A DNA stretch of 64,000 nt from Rhyacophila brunnea (lineage: Eukaryota; Arthropoda; Insecta; Trichoptera; Rhyacophilidae): assembly GCA_022495005.1 (NCBI GenBank), contig JAGYXB010000964.1, positions 62,001 through 126,000 of the forward strand, read 5' to 3'. How positions within the stretch are numbered: the stretch's first letter is position 1; the number at the start of each line of letters is the position of its first letter. Below the pieces are notes generated by a model. That model had not been told where the DNA came from and did no database searches. It was given only the letters and a program-made list of their open reading frames with translations. Of this stretch, positions 12,162 through 24,300 are shown piece by piece. Made by a program: the position numbers and the translations under genes.

Positions 12162-13408
12162 TAACATTGTCAGCTAATAATACTAAAAAAAATTGTAAAT
12201 TTTGGGTTCAAATCCCAGGCTTGGAAAATTTACACTTTACTTGTCAATAGATTTTTACATCTATATAATGGACCTAATAATTTGAGCAATTGACTAACAT
12301 CCATTTCATGTAAAAATAAATTTAAGAACCCTTCCATCATGCGGGTAGGATGCACACTGCATTGAAAATTTAAATATTCAAATAGTACGTGTTATTAATG
12401 AAATTGACGAAAAATGACAGAAGTTTACGAAAGGAGCATCCACGATCACTCAAAACACGCACAGCAACTGACCACATTATTTTAAAAGGTTAAAAGAATG
12501 TTTAATTTAAGCTTTAAGGTTCTAAAACAATAAAATATTTTACTACTTTTATTAAATACGGCCGCGTTGGCTATATCTGAAATAGATATTAGTCGTTGCA
12601 ATTTTCAAAATCAGTAAAAAAATCTCCATTCTTCGTCATATACTAAATTATCTATAGTGACAAAGAAAACCCAACATTATAAAATATATTATGTAGTAAT
12701 TTTATCCTGTTTTTTAATTTATCTCTAACAAGGATAAAAAAGTAATATATATATTTTTTTCTTAATGTAAAATTTGTTTATTAATATCTATATTACTTAA
12801 TAAACAAATAAATTATATTTTTTTCTTTTTGAATACGCCAAAAATCGAGACAAGAAATGCGCAAGGGCAGTTCCAGTTTTAAAATAAAATTTGATGACAG
12901 ATAAAACAAGATGGCAGCCAAAATTACAACATCCTTTTAGTTATCGTCTGGTTTGATTTTCAGTTTAGATACGAGTATTATGTATTTTATTGTGATGAAT
13001 ATTAATTATTTTAGGTTTTTTATAGAAGCCCACAAAAACCACATACGGTGCCTAAGATGTCAAAATCTAAATATAATGTATTGTCATCTGATTTGATTGA
13101 TGTTCATTTTAATCATTGTATTAGTTTATGGCACCAAATATAAATTGAAGTTAATCTATTTTTTTTGTTGGAAGCCAATAAGTTACCAAGATGGCGTCAA
13201 AAATGTCAGTGCTCTATAATAATTGTACTATGAATTATTTCTATAAGCTGTGTAGTCCCAACAATATTAGTCCAAGCAGACATCCCAATATTATTATTAG
13301 TATAGATTTTTTTTCCACCTCTCTGGAAGGGCTTCCCATCTTGTGGGTATTCGATAATTAAAACTAACTTTATCACTCCCAGCCAATTTTTACTAGGTGG
13401 ACACTGTG
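12162..13408. other. AT-rich intergenic stretch, nothing firm
   Basis: Around 12200-12320 there is a faint echo of the SINE body (TTGAGCAATTGACTAACATCC, CATTTCATGTAAAAA), too decayed to score as a copy. No gene seen. Confidence 0.45.
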
Positions 13409-14590
13409 TAGTGGTAAAGGGTGGAGGTAGGCTGTTAAGACCCGTCATAAATAGTCCACACTAAACTTTATCAGTCATACGTATTTGTTTCCATTGAAAT
13501 AAGACTACAATTTACAGATGATGTTGGTTAGTTTTTAAAATTCCAAAGCCATAACAGATAATTGTCAAAAAATACTCGTCTATCTATAAAATATCCAAAA
13601 TCATGCAGTGACGTCCCGTGGGGGTAGGCAGATTGAGCGTCGCTTGTGGGCGGCAGTTACCGAAAGGGCGTCAAATCAAGGAAAATCATTAGGTATATAT
13701 AGAAATAGCTACATAAACCTAGTAACAACGCAAATATCTTTCCATTAAAAAAATCATCTCACTGGTCTGAAACAAAATGTATTAATTACTATAAAAGTTT
13801 TCACATGACTTAACTGTTTTTGTCGGATTCGCGATGTCTAGTTTACTTCTGTTGTCCTTGGACGTCAAGTTCTTGGTGAACAGCAATGATACGTGCAGAT
13901 TTGCGAATTATATTTGAATTATGGGTAGGTACATACTTACCTAATTTAAAATGTATCCAATTATGTTTGCCACTCGCGAGTTTTGGAGGTTTTCGGGTGT
14001 ATTTTTAAATGTACCTATCTGAAACAGAAGACTCGCAATAATGTCTATTGAAGCAGGTATGGGATTTAATTTAGATTTAGTGGTATATAATCTTGTTAGT
14101 AATGTATCCATACAACACAATTCTTCGATATTGGATTCATGAAAGTATGATAAAAAGTGTGGCGGCATTTTGGCACTGCCTAGGAACGGCATTTTGTCTA
14201 GAAACGTCACTAAAATCATGCAATTAAAACATACATTACCTAGAATATTTTATAGATAGAATAATATTTATATCTATTACAGTCTGGTTTAGGTAGGACT
14301 TAAGAATTTAACAAAATGAACCAACAATAATATGTGTAATATGTATTCGTAATCCAACGAAAACAATTAAGTATGAATTAAGTAGTGTGCATAATTTCGT
14401 AGTATCACTCAAAATATACCAAAACTGTTATAGCTTGGTTTAGGCAAGGCTTAATTGATTTTTAAAAACTAACCAATAACATTTGTAATTGTAAACTTAG
14501 TTCAATAAAAACAAATACATATTACTAACAAAGTTAAAAGTGCACTATTTATGGCGCATCTTAACAGCCTACCTCTACCCTTAGCCACTG
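13409..14590. mobile_element. CAGTGGCGAAGGG-end MITE interrupted by a hAT MITE
   Basis: Left end AGTGGTAAAGGGTGGAGGT and right end CCTACCTCTACCCTTAGCCACTG belong to the family of 7785-8122. A 607-bp element with its own 8-bp duplication sits inside at 13606-14212. Without it the host element is about 567 bp, close to the length of the 27999-28574 copy. Confidence 0.75.
13606..14212. mobile_element. CAGTGACGTC-end hAT MITE, nested copy
   Basis: 607 bp, beginning CAGTGACGTCCCGTGGGGG and ending ..GAAACGTCACTA. It is flanked by perfect 8-bp repeats AAATCATG (13598-13605 and 14213-14220). Related copies: 14895-15263 and 36345-36788, with a fragment at 23487-23560. No transposase frame, so it depends on a hAT helper. 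Confidence 0.85.
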
Positions 14591-14894
14591 CTGTCTTGTA
14601 AGCCAGCTATTTTTGGAATAAAATAAATCCATTAAAATATGAAATAGAAACAGAATGATAAATATTTGTGAAAACTTACCAAACCAACAAGTTTCTCGAG
14701 CTTATCGTAAATATTTATAAACTAAAATGATAAATACTGTTTATAAAATAAACACAAACAGTTTATTCAGAAGTAATGACCTTTGCAAGAACGCACGAGC
14801 TAACTCGTCCATGGCCTGATGCGGCATAAATGCTTTGACAAGTTTACTCGGCTCTGGCAGTGATCAAACTAATGGTGTTAGGCTTCATTGCATG

Positions 14895-15263
14895 CAGTGA
14901 CGTCCCTACACAAAATGGAGCCCCTGGGCAACACAAAAATAACGCTCCACTTTTTATACAGTATTTTTTATCATCCCTGCACGTGTCGTTTCTGGGAACC
15001 ATGGACATCGAAAAGCAATGGAAGTAAACTAGACTTCGCGAACCCGACAAAAAAATTACAGTCCTATTAAAATTTATGTTAATTAATACATTTTGTTTCC
15101 AAACAGTGAGCTGATTTTTTTATGGAAAAATATTTTCTATTAGATACTAAGTTTAGGTAGCTATTTCTATATACACCAAATGATTTTCCTCGATTTGCCG
15201 CTCTTCGAGAAACTGCCGCTACCAAGCGACGCTCAATCTGCCATTTTCTACGGGACGTCACTG
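14895..15263. mobile_element. CAGTGACGTC-end hAT MITE, short inverted copy
   Basis: 369 bp, CAGTGACGTCCCT...GGGACGTCACTG. Flanks ATTGCATG (14887-14894) and ATTGTATG (15264-15271) differ at one base, an 8-bp hAT duplication. Its internal order is reversed relative to the 13606 copy (the GCGACGCTCAATCTGCC block is at the right end). The six or so short open frames on both strands here are all inside the transposon. Confidence 0.82.
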
Positions 15264-15271
15264 ATTGTATG

Positions 15272-16740
15272 TGTTGAAAAGAAAAGTATACAGTTTTCAT
15301 GTAAACATGTGTGAATAAGTTTTTTGTTTTTAACAATAAAACGATTTAAACTAGTAAATATCTGTTTTAAATAGTTATTAATTCTTTTTTTGCACATATT
15401 TTGGCTTGATTGCAGGGTATTATATATATACATAATTTTCTCGTCCTGTGATGGTATTAAAGTGGTATTGCGCATTGAACCGGCGATAGTATGTTTTCAG
15501 CGAGCATGGTATCAAATACCGGTGAGTGGAAAGAAAAATATGTACTTAATTAAAATACATAATATATTACGTAAATAAACGTATTCTAAGTTAAAAAGAA
15601 TTGTTCAATAATTTAAACATTGTATGCATTTATGTGATACATGACTCAAAAGTTGGGAAACACTGTTCTAAACTATTTGTGATTATTTTTTTTGTATTGT
15701 GTACATTACCACTTCTATTTGGATATTTTTTAATGAATTAAACTCTTTTTTGTCAAGTGTTAGAAACCTTATTATATCATTTACCTCTTATACTGATTAT
15801 AAAATTTCATAATAACTAATACCCGGCAAAGCAAAGTTTTGCGTGTAGTTTTTTTTATACTAAACATGTTATTTATTTTAATCAATTGAAACCGTAAAAA
15901 ATCTTTAATGTTTTGGATGTCAATATGGTAAAATTAATTTTGTTTATGAAAATGATAACGGAATTTGTTCTTTGGTTTCTTTTTTATGTGATATTTTAAT
16001 TTCCAGTATAATTCATTAAATGCGATTATCATTTCCGGATTTATCTCCATTTAATCTGAAAGAAGATGTTTTTCATAACAATTTTATTTATTATAACCGT
16101 TTAAGGGTTTTTTTTTATCAGGGTTATTATATGTGTGTAGTAACACAACTAGATAGGGTGGATAAATTGGGTTTGATCAATGATATATTATTGAGTAGTA
16201 TCACTTCCCTCCATTTTGAATGTGAAAACAAACTGTCACTTTTATTTTTAGTATGGTTTTTTTTTCGTCTGGATTCGGGATGAAGGTGGATAATTAACAC
16301 ACCGGAATTGTTTCGGAAACGACGAGGTTTATTTGGTGTTAATATATACTAGATTACTACATTTTATATAATTTATTTTACGGTTGGCGAAAAGTGCGTA
16401 GCGCGAACGAACAGTGTTTTCTCTCTGCTGTCAAAGACGCTTCTCCCCACCAAAACAAAACGGTTACACTCCCTAGCCGGGCACAAATGCGGCGTTGCCA
16501 TACGTATTTTTTTTTGACAATGTTGCCGGTCAGATATTTATTAGACAGATATTAAACATTATTTAATTATTTTCGCAATCAGCCGTTATTATTTGTTGGC
16601 TTCGATACGGATTCGGGCCTCTCAAGATACACAAAGACATCCCCAAATGGGGACCATACGGGGGTGTCAGAGTAGGTAACTACATTGCAATAGTCTAAAT
16701 AATCACACCGATAGAATATTCTTAACAATGGTACATAATT
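15272..16740. other. AT-rich intergenic stretch with small transposon scraps
   Basis: AGTTGGGAAACACTG at 15652-15666 is the right terminus of the CAGTGTTTCCCAA family seen complete at 29297-29705. The 16020-16283 frame (87 codons) has no motif and a biased, AT-driven composition. The more GC-rich 16385-16500 block is of unknown origin. No supported gene. Confidence 0.45.
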
Positions 16741-16764
16741 ATTTGTAATTTAGAGTGTCAATGA

Positions 16765-18531
16765 ATGAACCGGCAAATTGAAACGGCAGAGAAGGCAGCA
16801 AGCAGAAATGACACCAGGAAACTCTTCCGAATCACCCGTGAAGTCTGCGGCAGGCGACCACCGACTCCCGGAGCTATTCGTGGTCCCAGTGGAGCAATAG
16901 AGTCTGACGCAGAATGTGTCAAGAAGATTTGGAAGAATCATTTCTGCGGAGTGCTGAACCGCCCACCCCCTTTGGATCCCTTTGACATATCTGCGGAAGC
17001 TTTACTTTTGGACATTCCCCGAGCGACCGACATTTCCGATTGCCCGCCCACGCACACCGAGATAAAATCGGCTGTGAAAAGGCTCAAGAACGGAAAGGCA
17101 CCGGGGGGAGACGGGATTCATCCTGAATTCCTCAAGTACAGCCTGAGCGCAATCCTGCACCCTATGTTTCATTTGATGAAAAAGGTGTGGGAAGAAGAGC
17201 GCTGTCCAAGGGACTGGGTGAACGTTGAAATCATCACACTTCACAAAAAAGGTGACCCTCTAAGCTGCGACAAATACCGAGGCATTACGCTATTACGTGT
17301 TCCGGGAAAGATTTTGGCAAACATCCTCTTGATGAGAATAAGGGACCCAATAATGCACGTCCTCAGGAAAAACCAAGCCGGGTTTCTACCTGGTCGAGCG
17401 TGTGCAGACCAAATCCACAATCTTCGATGTCTTCTCCAGCAGAGCCATGAGCTGAACAGTCCGATGGCCTGCTGCTTTGTGGATTATGAGAAGGCTTTCG
17501 ACAGTCCGCACCGCCCCTCCCTCTGGACGATACTGGGAGCATACGGGGATCCCTCCCAAGATAATTGCCATAATCAAAAGCCTGCACGAGAATAGCGAAT
17601 GCTGTGTCAGAATTGGAGACACTGTCACAAAATGGTTCGGGGTCACGAACGGAGTCAGACAGGGTTGTGTCCTCGCACCGTTTCTCTTCATCATTCTCTT
17701 TGACTTCATACTACGGAAGTCAATACCACCCGACCGAGGCATACCTGTTACCCCCACGGTGAAGCTATGCGACCTAGAATACGTCGATGACGCTGTCCTA
17801 TTCGACAACTCAATCGAGGGCATTCAAGAGACAATCGACAGGTTGCATAACAACTCCTCTCGCGTTGGTTTGAAAATCAACGCGAAGAAAACCAATGTTT
17901 TGTGTAACAGCACCTGTCCTGATCCAGATTTCCCTCTGATTAGCGATGGACAAAACATTGAGAACGTCGACAGCTTCAAGTACCTGGGAGTACACATCAC
18001 GGGAGATGGCATTTTGCAGAAGGACTGGCTGGAGCAACATTCAACTCGATGCGGAATGTCTGGGACTCACGATTGTACTCGGTCAAAACCAAATGCCGAC
18101 TATTCGACGCTTGCATTCTGACGGTGCTGCTTTACGGTAGCGAATCATGGCACCTTACGAAGGCTCAGAGCAACCGTATACTGAGATTCGAAAACAGATG
18201 TTTGCGACGAATACTGGGTGTGCGGTATGATTTTAAGAGCAACGAGGAGATAAGAGAACGCACCAAGCAGCCTCTCATCACGCTGAAAGTGAAGAGGCGA
18301 CGTTGGACCTGGCTCGGCCACGTGCTGCGGATGCCAGAAGAGAACTTCAACCTGGCTTGCCTGTTCTTCAAGCCGAGCGGATTCCGGCGTCCTGGAAGGC
18401 CGCTAAATACAATTTACAGAGTGTATACGGCAGAGCTACGGGATGCTGGTTTGACCTGGAACGAAGCAAGAAGACTGGCGAGCGACAGGGATTCTTGGAG
18501 GCGCCGCGTGGTGTCCATATGCTCCAGTTAA
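16765..18531 (+). pseudogene. Non-LTR retrotransposon reverse transcriptase (5' truncated, two frameshifts)
   Basis: Encodes the RT region of a LINE that copies its RNA into chromosomal DNA by target-primed reverse transcription. In order: a linker (AASRNDTRKLFRITREVCG), RT motifs NGKAPGGDGIHPEF, KYRGITLL, QAGFLPGRACADQI, motif A CCFVDYEKAFD, motif B NGVRQGCVLAPFLF, catalytic YVDD near 17779, FKYLGVHI, then the C-terminal LLYGSESWHL and RRRWTWLGHVLRMP block, ending at a TAA after CSS. Frames switch near 17500 and again near 18010, so it is not translatable as one protein. No endonuclease domain lies upstream, as expected of a 5'-truncated copy. RTE-like or a related clade is my best guess. 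Shorter copies of the same family are at 49711-50817 and 62363-62690. Confidence 0.88.
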
Positions 18532-18557
18532 GGGGCGGATATGGCAAAAGAAGAATG
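18532..18557 (+). repeat. LINE 3' end with (AAG)n-type tail
   Basis: After the stop, GGGGCGGATATGGCAAAAGAAG ends the element. The same GGATATGGC..AAGAAGAA ending occurs in both minus-strand copies at 49711-50817, and a GAAGAAGAAG tail ends the related copy at 44043. The tail is thus a short GAA-type repeat and not poly-A. Confidence 0.65.
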
Positions 18558-18952
18558 AAATAAACAAGAAACAATTATTTATTGCTATTGGGGGATATTT
18601 AGGGGTGTTATGGATACATAACACCTTTAATATTGCCCACTCCTCTTACGTGAAGCCTATTTATTACATAGTTTTTTCTCGCCCGGCACCGCTCTAACTG
18701 CCTCATATTTTACGTCAACACTATCGAACTTCACGCTTATGTGGTATATTTATAAAATTTGTATGTAATTAAATCATAGCGTTTCCTTTATCCGTATCAG
18801 CGTTTCTAAACTGTTTTTATATTCTACAAAATATTTTTATTTTGTTTTGGTTTTCTTTAGCTGGTTCAAATATTTTTGTTGGAGAATTTTATTTTCAAAT
18901 ACTTGGATAGTTTTCTCTTGTGTCTCAAATTAAGCTCCATGTTTTACACGTA

Positions 18953-19440
18953 TGTGGATAAACAACTCAACCTTTGTCAGCATATTGATCAACAATATTA
19001 AATATACATTTCCCGTAGTGTCCAATTATAACAAACTCAGTAAATAGCTAACTGAAATAATAATTTCAACGATATTCATTTTTCCACATAGTCAGCTATA
19101 TCCGATGACGCAAACTCCATATTATAGTGACTCAATTATAAAATTTATTTCTTAAATATTCTTTTCAAGATATTATTTTGATTGTGAATACATCAATAAA
19201 TAACGGATTTTAATTCGACGGACATGTCACTCGAATATAAGTTCCCGGTCTCTCAGTCACTGTATCGCTCCGCACAACATCTCATTCTACCGAAACTCGG
19301 ACCCCTGAACAGTATCATAAGTATTGTAACATACTCTTGTACCGACTGCTTGCGCTGCAAATAAAACTCGCTCCTCCATCCATTGGAGCAACCACCAAAT
19401 CTCGTCCTCTTCATCTACAGCATCATGACATCGACACTCA
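18953..19440 (+). repeat. LTR-like repeat, copy 2
   Basis: Partner of 8200-8725, same orientation. Conserved elements in order: TGTGGATAAACAACTCAA, CCCGTAGTGTCCAATTAT, TTTTTCCACATAGTCAGC, CACTCGAATATAAGTTCCCG, CGCTCCGCACAACATCTC, ACTCTTGTACCGACTG and CAAATAAAACTCG. The order TATA box, conserved block, polyadenylation signal is what an LTR would show. Internal indels show the copies are old. Confidence 0.5.
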
Positions 19441-20309
19441 TACAGAAATATTGGTTTTACGTTCACGTTGTATATCCAGAATTTAAATTTATTGAACAAA
19501 AACTTGGACCTGAATTCACTTGTAGACTCTTCCTTGTGAATAACTCTGCGTTCCCACTCTTCAGTTTTCTAGCAAGTTCGAAGTTAATCTCGCAATAATT
19601 TTCAGAGATGTTGATTCCTTACTACTTAAAACCAGACGTGGTTTTGAATGTCGAATCGCCCACTGAAAAATTTCTTGTTGTCTTTAAGCTTTCAAACTTT
19701 TCATCTGGCGTATGGCGCTAAAACTAGCATTTTTTTACACCGCAAACAACCTAAAACTTCTCACAATAAAGCTAGAATATTACACCAGATTTACTCGAAA
19801 ATCAACATACTTATATCTTACTTGAAAAAAATACCAGGTGGCAGCTTTACCTATCAACATTCTTGTCGATGCGCTCAATGCATTTAGTGAAGACAGATAT
19901 AGATAATGTGGGTGTGTCTGTGCATCTTGCGCTACGTTGCAGATACTAGATAAATCATGAAAAATATAATATTATATACTGATTATAATAAATTAATACA
20001 CTAAATGTACAAAAACATACAAAATTACAACTAAATTTCTTAGCTGCATTATGTTATAAACAAAAAAATATTTTATTGCCTATTTTCTTAATTGAAAAAA
20101 TATTAGGTTCTTTTTCGATCTTTGTTCTCTAAAAACGATGTTCATAACTGTGAACCTTTTTTTAATTTTGAAATAATCTAGTATTTTATTCTACCGCCCG
20201 GCTTATTTTCTTACCCTGTCTGGTATATTTTTGTGAATGACAGTTGGCAGTACTGATCCTCCACAGAAATACAAAAATGTCACTTACATGCGCTTTTATT
20301 CCTTGATTA

Positions 20310-20875
20310 ACGCCAGATTATACGCATAGCCCTATATTTTGGAAGAGATCTTTGTTTAGCTACGCATTTTTTTCGACTTATACGAGGTATAAAATATGTT
20401 AAATCTGCCATTCTGGGTAGTGTTGACCAGCTGTGTGTCCCTGATATCCATCTTAGAAAGAAAGAGCATCAGTAGTTGTTTATTCTGTCAAGGTGTAGAA
20501 CCAACCTGCCACTGATAATGCCAATTGGGAAGGCGATAACTATATTCAACCAAATTGTTTCGGGTGTTGATATATATTTCACTTGCGTGAGGTGAGTTTA
20601 GATGAACGATATTTTATAAATTATTATAATAGGGTCTCCTTAGCAAACTCGGTGCACTTCTTTGAACTTCTATAATATATATTATGTATATTTGTATTTT
20701 CATTGTTTTGTATGTTTATATTATGTTCTCTTTTGTTTATTTTCATTTTTATCGTTTATGTTACTTTTATTCTTTATAATAATGTTTTATTTTATGTTGT
20801 GAACGTCTTAAACTTATAATTTGCAATGTCTACAATATGTTAAAAAATAAATAGAAATTGAAATAATTATTCGCT
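20310..20875 (+). repeat. Decayed LINE 3' region, copy 1
   Basis: Shares scattered blocks with 34565-35025: CTACGCATTTTTTTCGAC, CTGCCATT, GTGTGTCCCTGAT, CCTGCCA..GATGCCAATTGGGA, then a TTGTGAACGTCTTAAACTT..AATAAATA tail. The same tail ends 59945-60207, where C-terminal coding of a non-LTR element can be read. I infer all are 3' ends of one LINE family. Confidence 0.45.
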
Positions 20876-21244
20876 TATGATGGGATTAATATAAAAATTC
20901 ACACGGAACTCTTAACAATTCTACCTCGTTAGGCACCAGAGTTTTCCATAAATCTTTTTGGGAAACGCTAATCTTTTCTTAATATAAAATTATTTAAGGA
21001 AATCACATAGGTATGAAGTCCATGAACTTTAGAGGATATGTATTTTAAACTTTTAATCATTATGGTAACGATTATTACAGACCAAATAATAGATAACGTC
21101 ACGTGTGAAGTTTTTTCTTGAAATATTTCCTTGTACAGGACCTATTTATAAAAAATCACATTATTTATATTTTGGTGCGTTAATTTTTGTCTAATGATTC
21201 ACAGTGCATAGTTGACAGACCACTTCGCCCCGGTTGGAATCCAA

Positions 21245-21251
21245 TATAAAT
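21245..21251 (+). promoter_or_regulatory. TATA box of the Gly/Tyr-rich secreted protein gene
   Basis: TATAAAT lies about 117 nt before the ATG at 21362, which would give a start site near 21275 and a leader of roughly 85 nt. It is the only TATA motif set in a moderately GC-rich promoter-like context (CCCCGGTTGGAATCCAATATAAATGGAGC) just upstream. Confidence 0.5.
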
Positions 21252-21361
21252 GGAGCTACTTTGCCAACTTCGATATCAAACCGTGAAAGAACTTGAAAGT
21301 GATAACTAGCCAATAGAACTATTTAGTTTCTCTTGTATTTCCTATTAAATTTACATTAAAA

Positions 21362-24300
21362 ATGAAATTCCTAATGCAGGTAAGAATATTTTAACATTTT
21401 TTTAAATATTTATTTTTTATTTTTGGTTGAAATCTAATGTAACTTTATACATTGTCATTACTACATATTTCATTAGGATATCATTAATTTCAGTAGTTAC
21501 ATAATTATTCTACTAATAATATTTTTGATAAAATGTTAACAATCAAAAACTTTCCTTTATTAGCCGTAATTCTCAATAACAATAATATAGTGAGAGTAAA
21601 ATAGTAGTGCAGTAGTAACAGTGAAATAATAAAAGAAACACATACCTACCCTTATTTAAAAACCTAACGTCTTAAACATTGGGATTTGAGGTTATTTATT
21701 TATTTAGAAACATAATATTTTGACATTATATCGATTGGTCAATGCGCCATAATACATAATAAATACAGATTATAAAAATTATTCATTTACAAGTAACGAC
21801 CAATATAACAAGAAAATAGAAAAGAAATTATGTGCTTATGTAGATATTAAAGTAAAATGATAAATTTAATACAATTATAAATTTAAAATATTTAACACGT
21901 CCACAAATATGAAATAGGTAATACAAATCACAAGATAGAAAGAACTTTTTATACACAACGTTTTTAAATTTTCTGTTGAATCACATAAACTTGACTTGAC
22001 TAGCTTAAACGATCAAAAAAAATTGTACTTGATAGAAATACTGAATAAATATAGAATACTGAAATGTCATTTTGACATTCCATAATGATTTCCATAGTAA
22101 CGCAAGTATATATTTTAATAATTTAGTTGCTATGGCCCTAGACCCCTAGCAACCAATAATATTTTTTACTTTTAACGGATTTCTTCTGAAATAACTTTTC
22201 ATACAAAACAGAATTAACTGAAAATGAATTCAATTCTACTTAAAGCTGGCTAAAAGAATGCATTGGCATCGTGTTCTGATATATTCAAAAAGTTTCAAAT
22301 GTCTAACTAGTCGGGAAGTTAGTTAAAAATCTATTGCAAGATTGGTACTGGATAAACAACCACAGGACAAATAATAATACGACCCAATAAAAACATTGTA
22401 AATAAAAAATAAATCAACCTTTATGGTGCCATTAAATAAGTTAATCGCACGATACACATCATAATAAAACATCACATCCGTCCTGTGACGGGGTATCATG
22501 AAGACCGTAGAGTTACGAGTGATATTGGTGGGAAAATTAAAATTAATACTTCAATATATTTTTCAATTATATAACAAGTACTCACATAACTTAGCAATAG
22601 AAAATGTTTCTCACATGAAACCGATTATAAGTTTAGTTAAATAATTCTACATATTATAAAGTTATTTTTATAATGTACATTAAATTCTAAAGGCGTACGA
22701 AATTTGTACTTGGTATTCACTACATGCCAAAATTGTTTAATACGACCCCGTATTTAATCCACATAGTAAACTGTATTGAGTTATAGTCAATAATTAAATC
22801 CAATCATTCAATTAAATTCTGCAATTAATATAGGTACTACCTATTTATCAGATGAAAGTGTTTTCAATGTTAAACAAAAATAATTCTTTAATAAATTAAT
22901 TATTATTGTTTATGCAAAGATTAAAATGTAGATCATTTATAAGTAATCCATTTTAACTTTAAAAATATATGTTAAATTTAATAAATACGAGTGTTTCGTT
23001 CATATATTCAACTATATCGAGTCAATTTATATCATGTAATAAATTCCAATTGATATTTTTATAAAACTTACTTGACATTATAACAAACTAAATATAATTA
23101 AGTCAAAAATACACATTAGTAATAAAAAAAATCTGGGTTGGACTTAAACTAGCATCAATGTGCTTTACTAATCACGCTTCTTCTTAATCACGCAAATCTT
23201 CCAAGTATTGTAATATCACATATCTAACAATTATAAATATTATTAATTCATGTGCATTAATTATACGCTGACTCAAAATAGTTTTAATAAAAACCAAGCA
23301 GTGTATGAATTGCTTGAAAATACTAGATTTCTCGATTGTTTAATTAAAAAAATACGACGTAAATTTGTTTTAGCAAGTGGATGAAATTTAGAATTATCAT
23401 CGGATGGTTAGATAAAACAATGAATCAATTTTGCACTGATTTTAAAAAATATCGAACCAGCTATAAAATTAATCATGAATTACTATTAACAGAGGCGTCC
23501 CGTGAGGGTGGGCAGGTCGTGTGTTGCTTAGGGGCGGCAAATGAAGGAACGTCTATGATAATTACGGATTTACCTGAAGCGTACGATGCTGTCACTTTGT
23601 TAGAAAGTACTAGCATCTTCGTTTTAAAACATCAAAAAGGGTATTCATACTTGTCAGAACCTCAGACCTCCACGTACCCAAAGTCAACGTTGTTTGAGAG
23701 TAGGTTTTATTGAAAATTCTCAGATAATTATGTATACGTCATTTTTTGCATGATTTTTGTTGAATTAACTAAAAATAATTACCACTAACATTATATTTAA
23801 CACAAAAACAACAAATTTCAGCAACACGTGCTCGCATATTAATGAATGTTGTTATTCAAATCAATATTTACCAGCGACGTGTAGAAAAAATATTTAATTC
23901 AGCCGTATAAATTGTATCTTACTTTAACACATATTGCGGAGATATAAGCGTGCTGAATGCTTCCTTACTCGCACTTACGGTTCGTTTTTATTCAGGTCTT
24001 GAGACGATATCTCCAGTAAACGTGACGTTTAAATGCGTTTAAAGCACAGAACAGATTAATAAATAAAATTCCGATAGGCTATATTCCAATACACCACATT
24101 TTAACGCAGGATTTGAATGTGTGTGTCCTACGAAAATTAGCCATGAATTATAGACGTGCAATAGTGTGTGTTGCAACCTTCAAAACACTAATATTAAATG
24201 AGCGTCAAAGCTTAGACCCATAACAGTTGTCAGCATTCGACCAATGACGCATTCTTGACACGTGTTTAAGTGGGAATGGGACAACTGGACACCACACTGT

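Noticed and set aside
17002..17823. Minus-strand frames opposite the LINE RT
   Set aside because: They are antisense shadows of the reverse transcriptase coding sequence.
23381..23713. 110-codon open frame
   Set aside because: It runs through a fragment of the CAGTGACGTC hAT MITE (GGCGTCCCGTGAGGG...) and has no splice or domain support.
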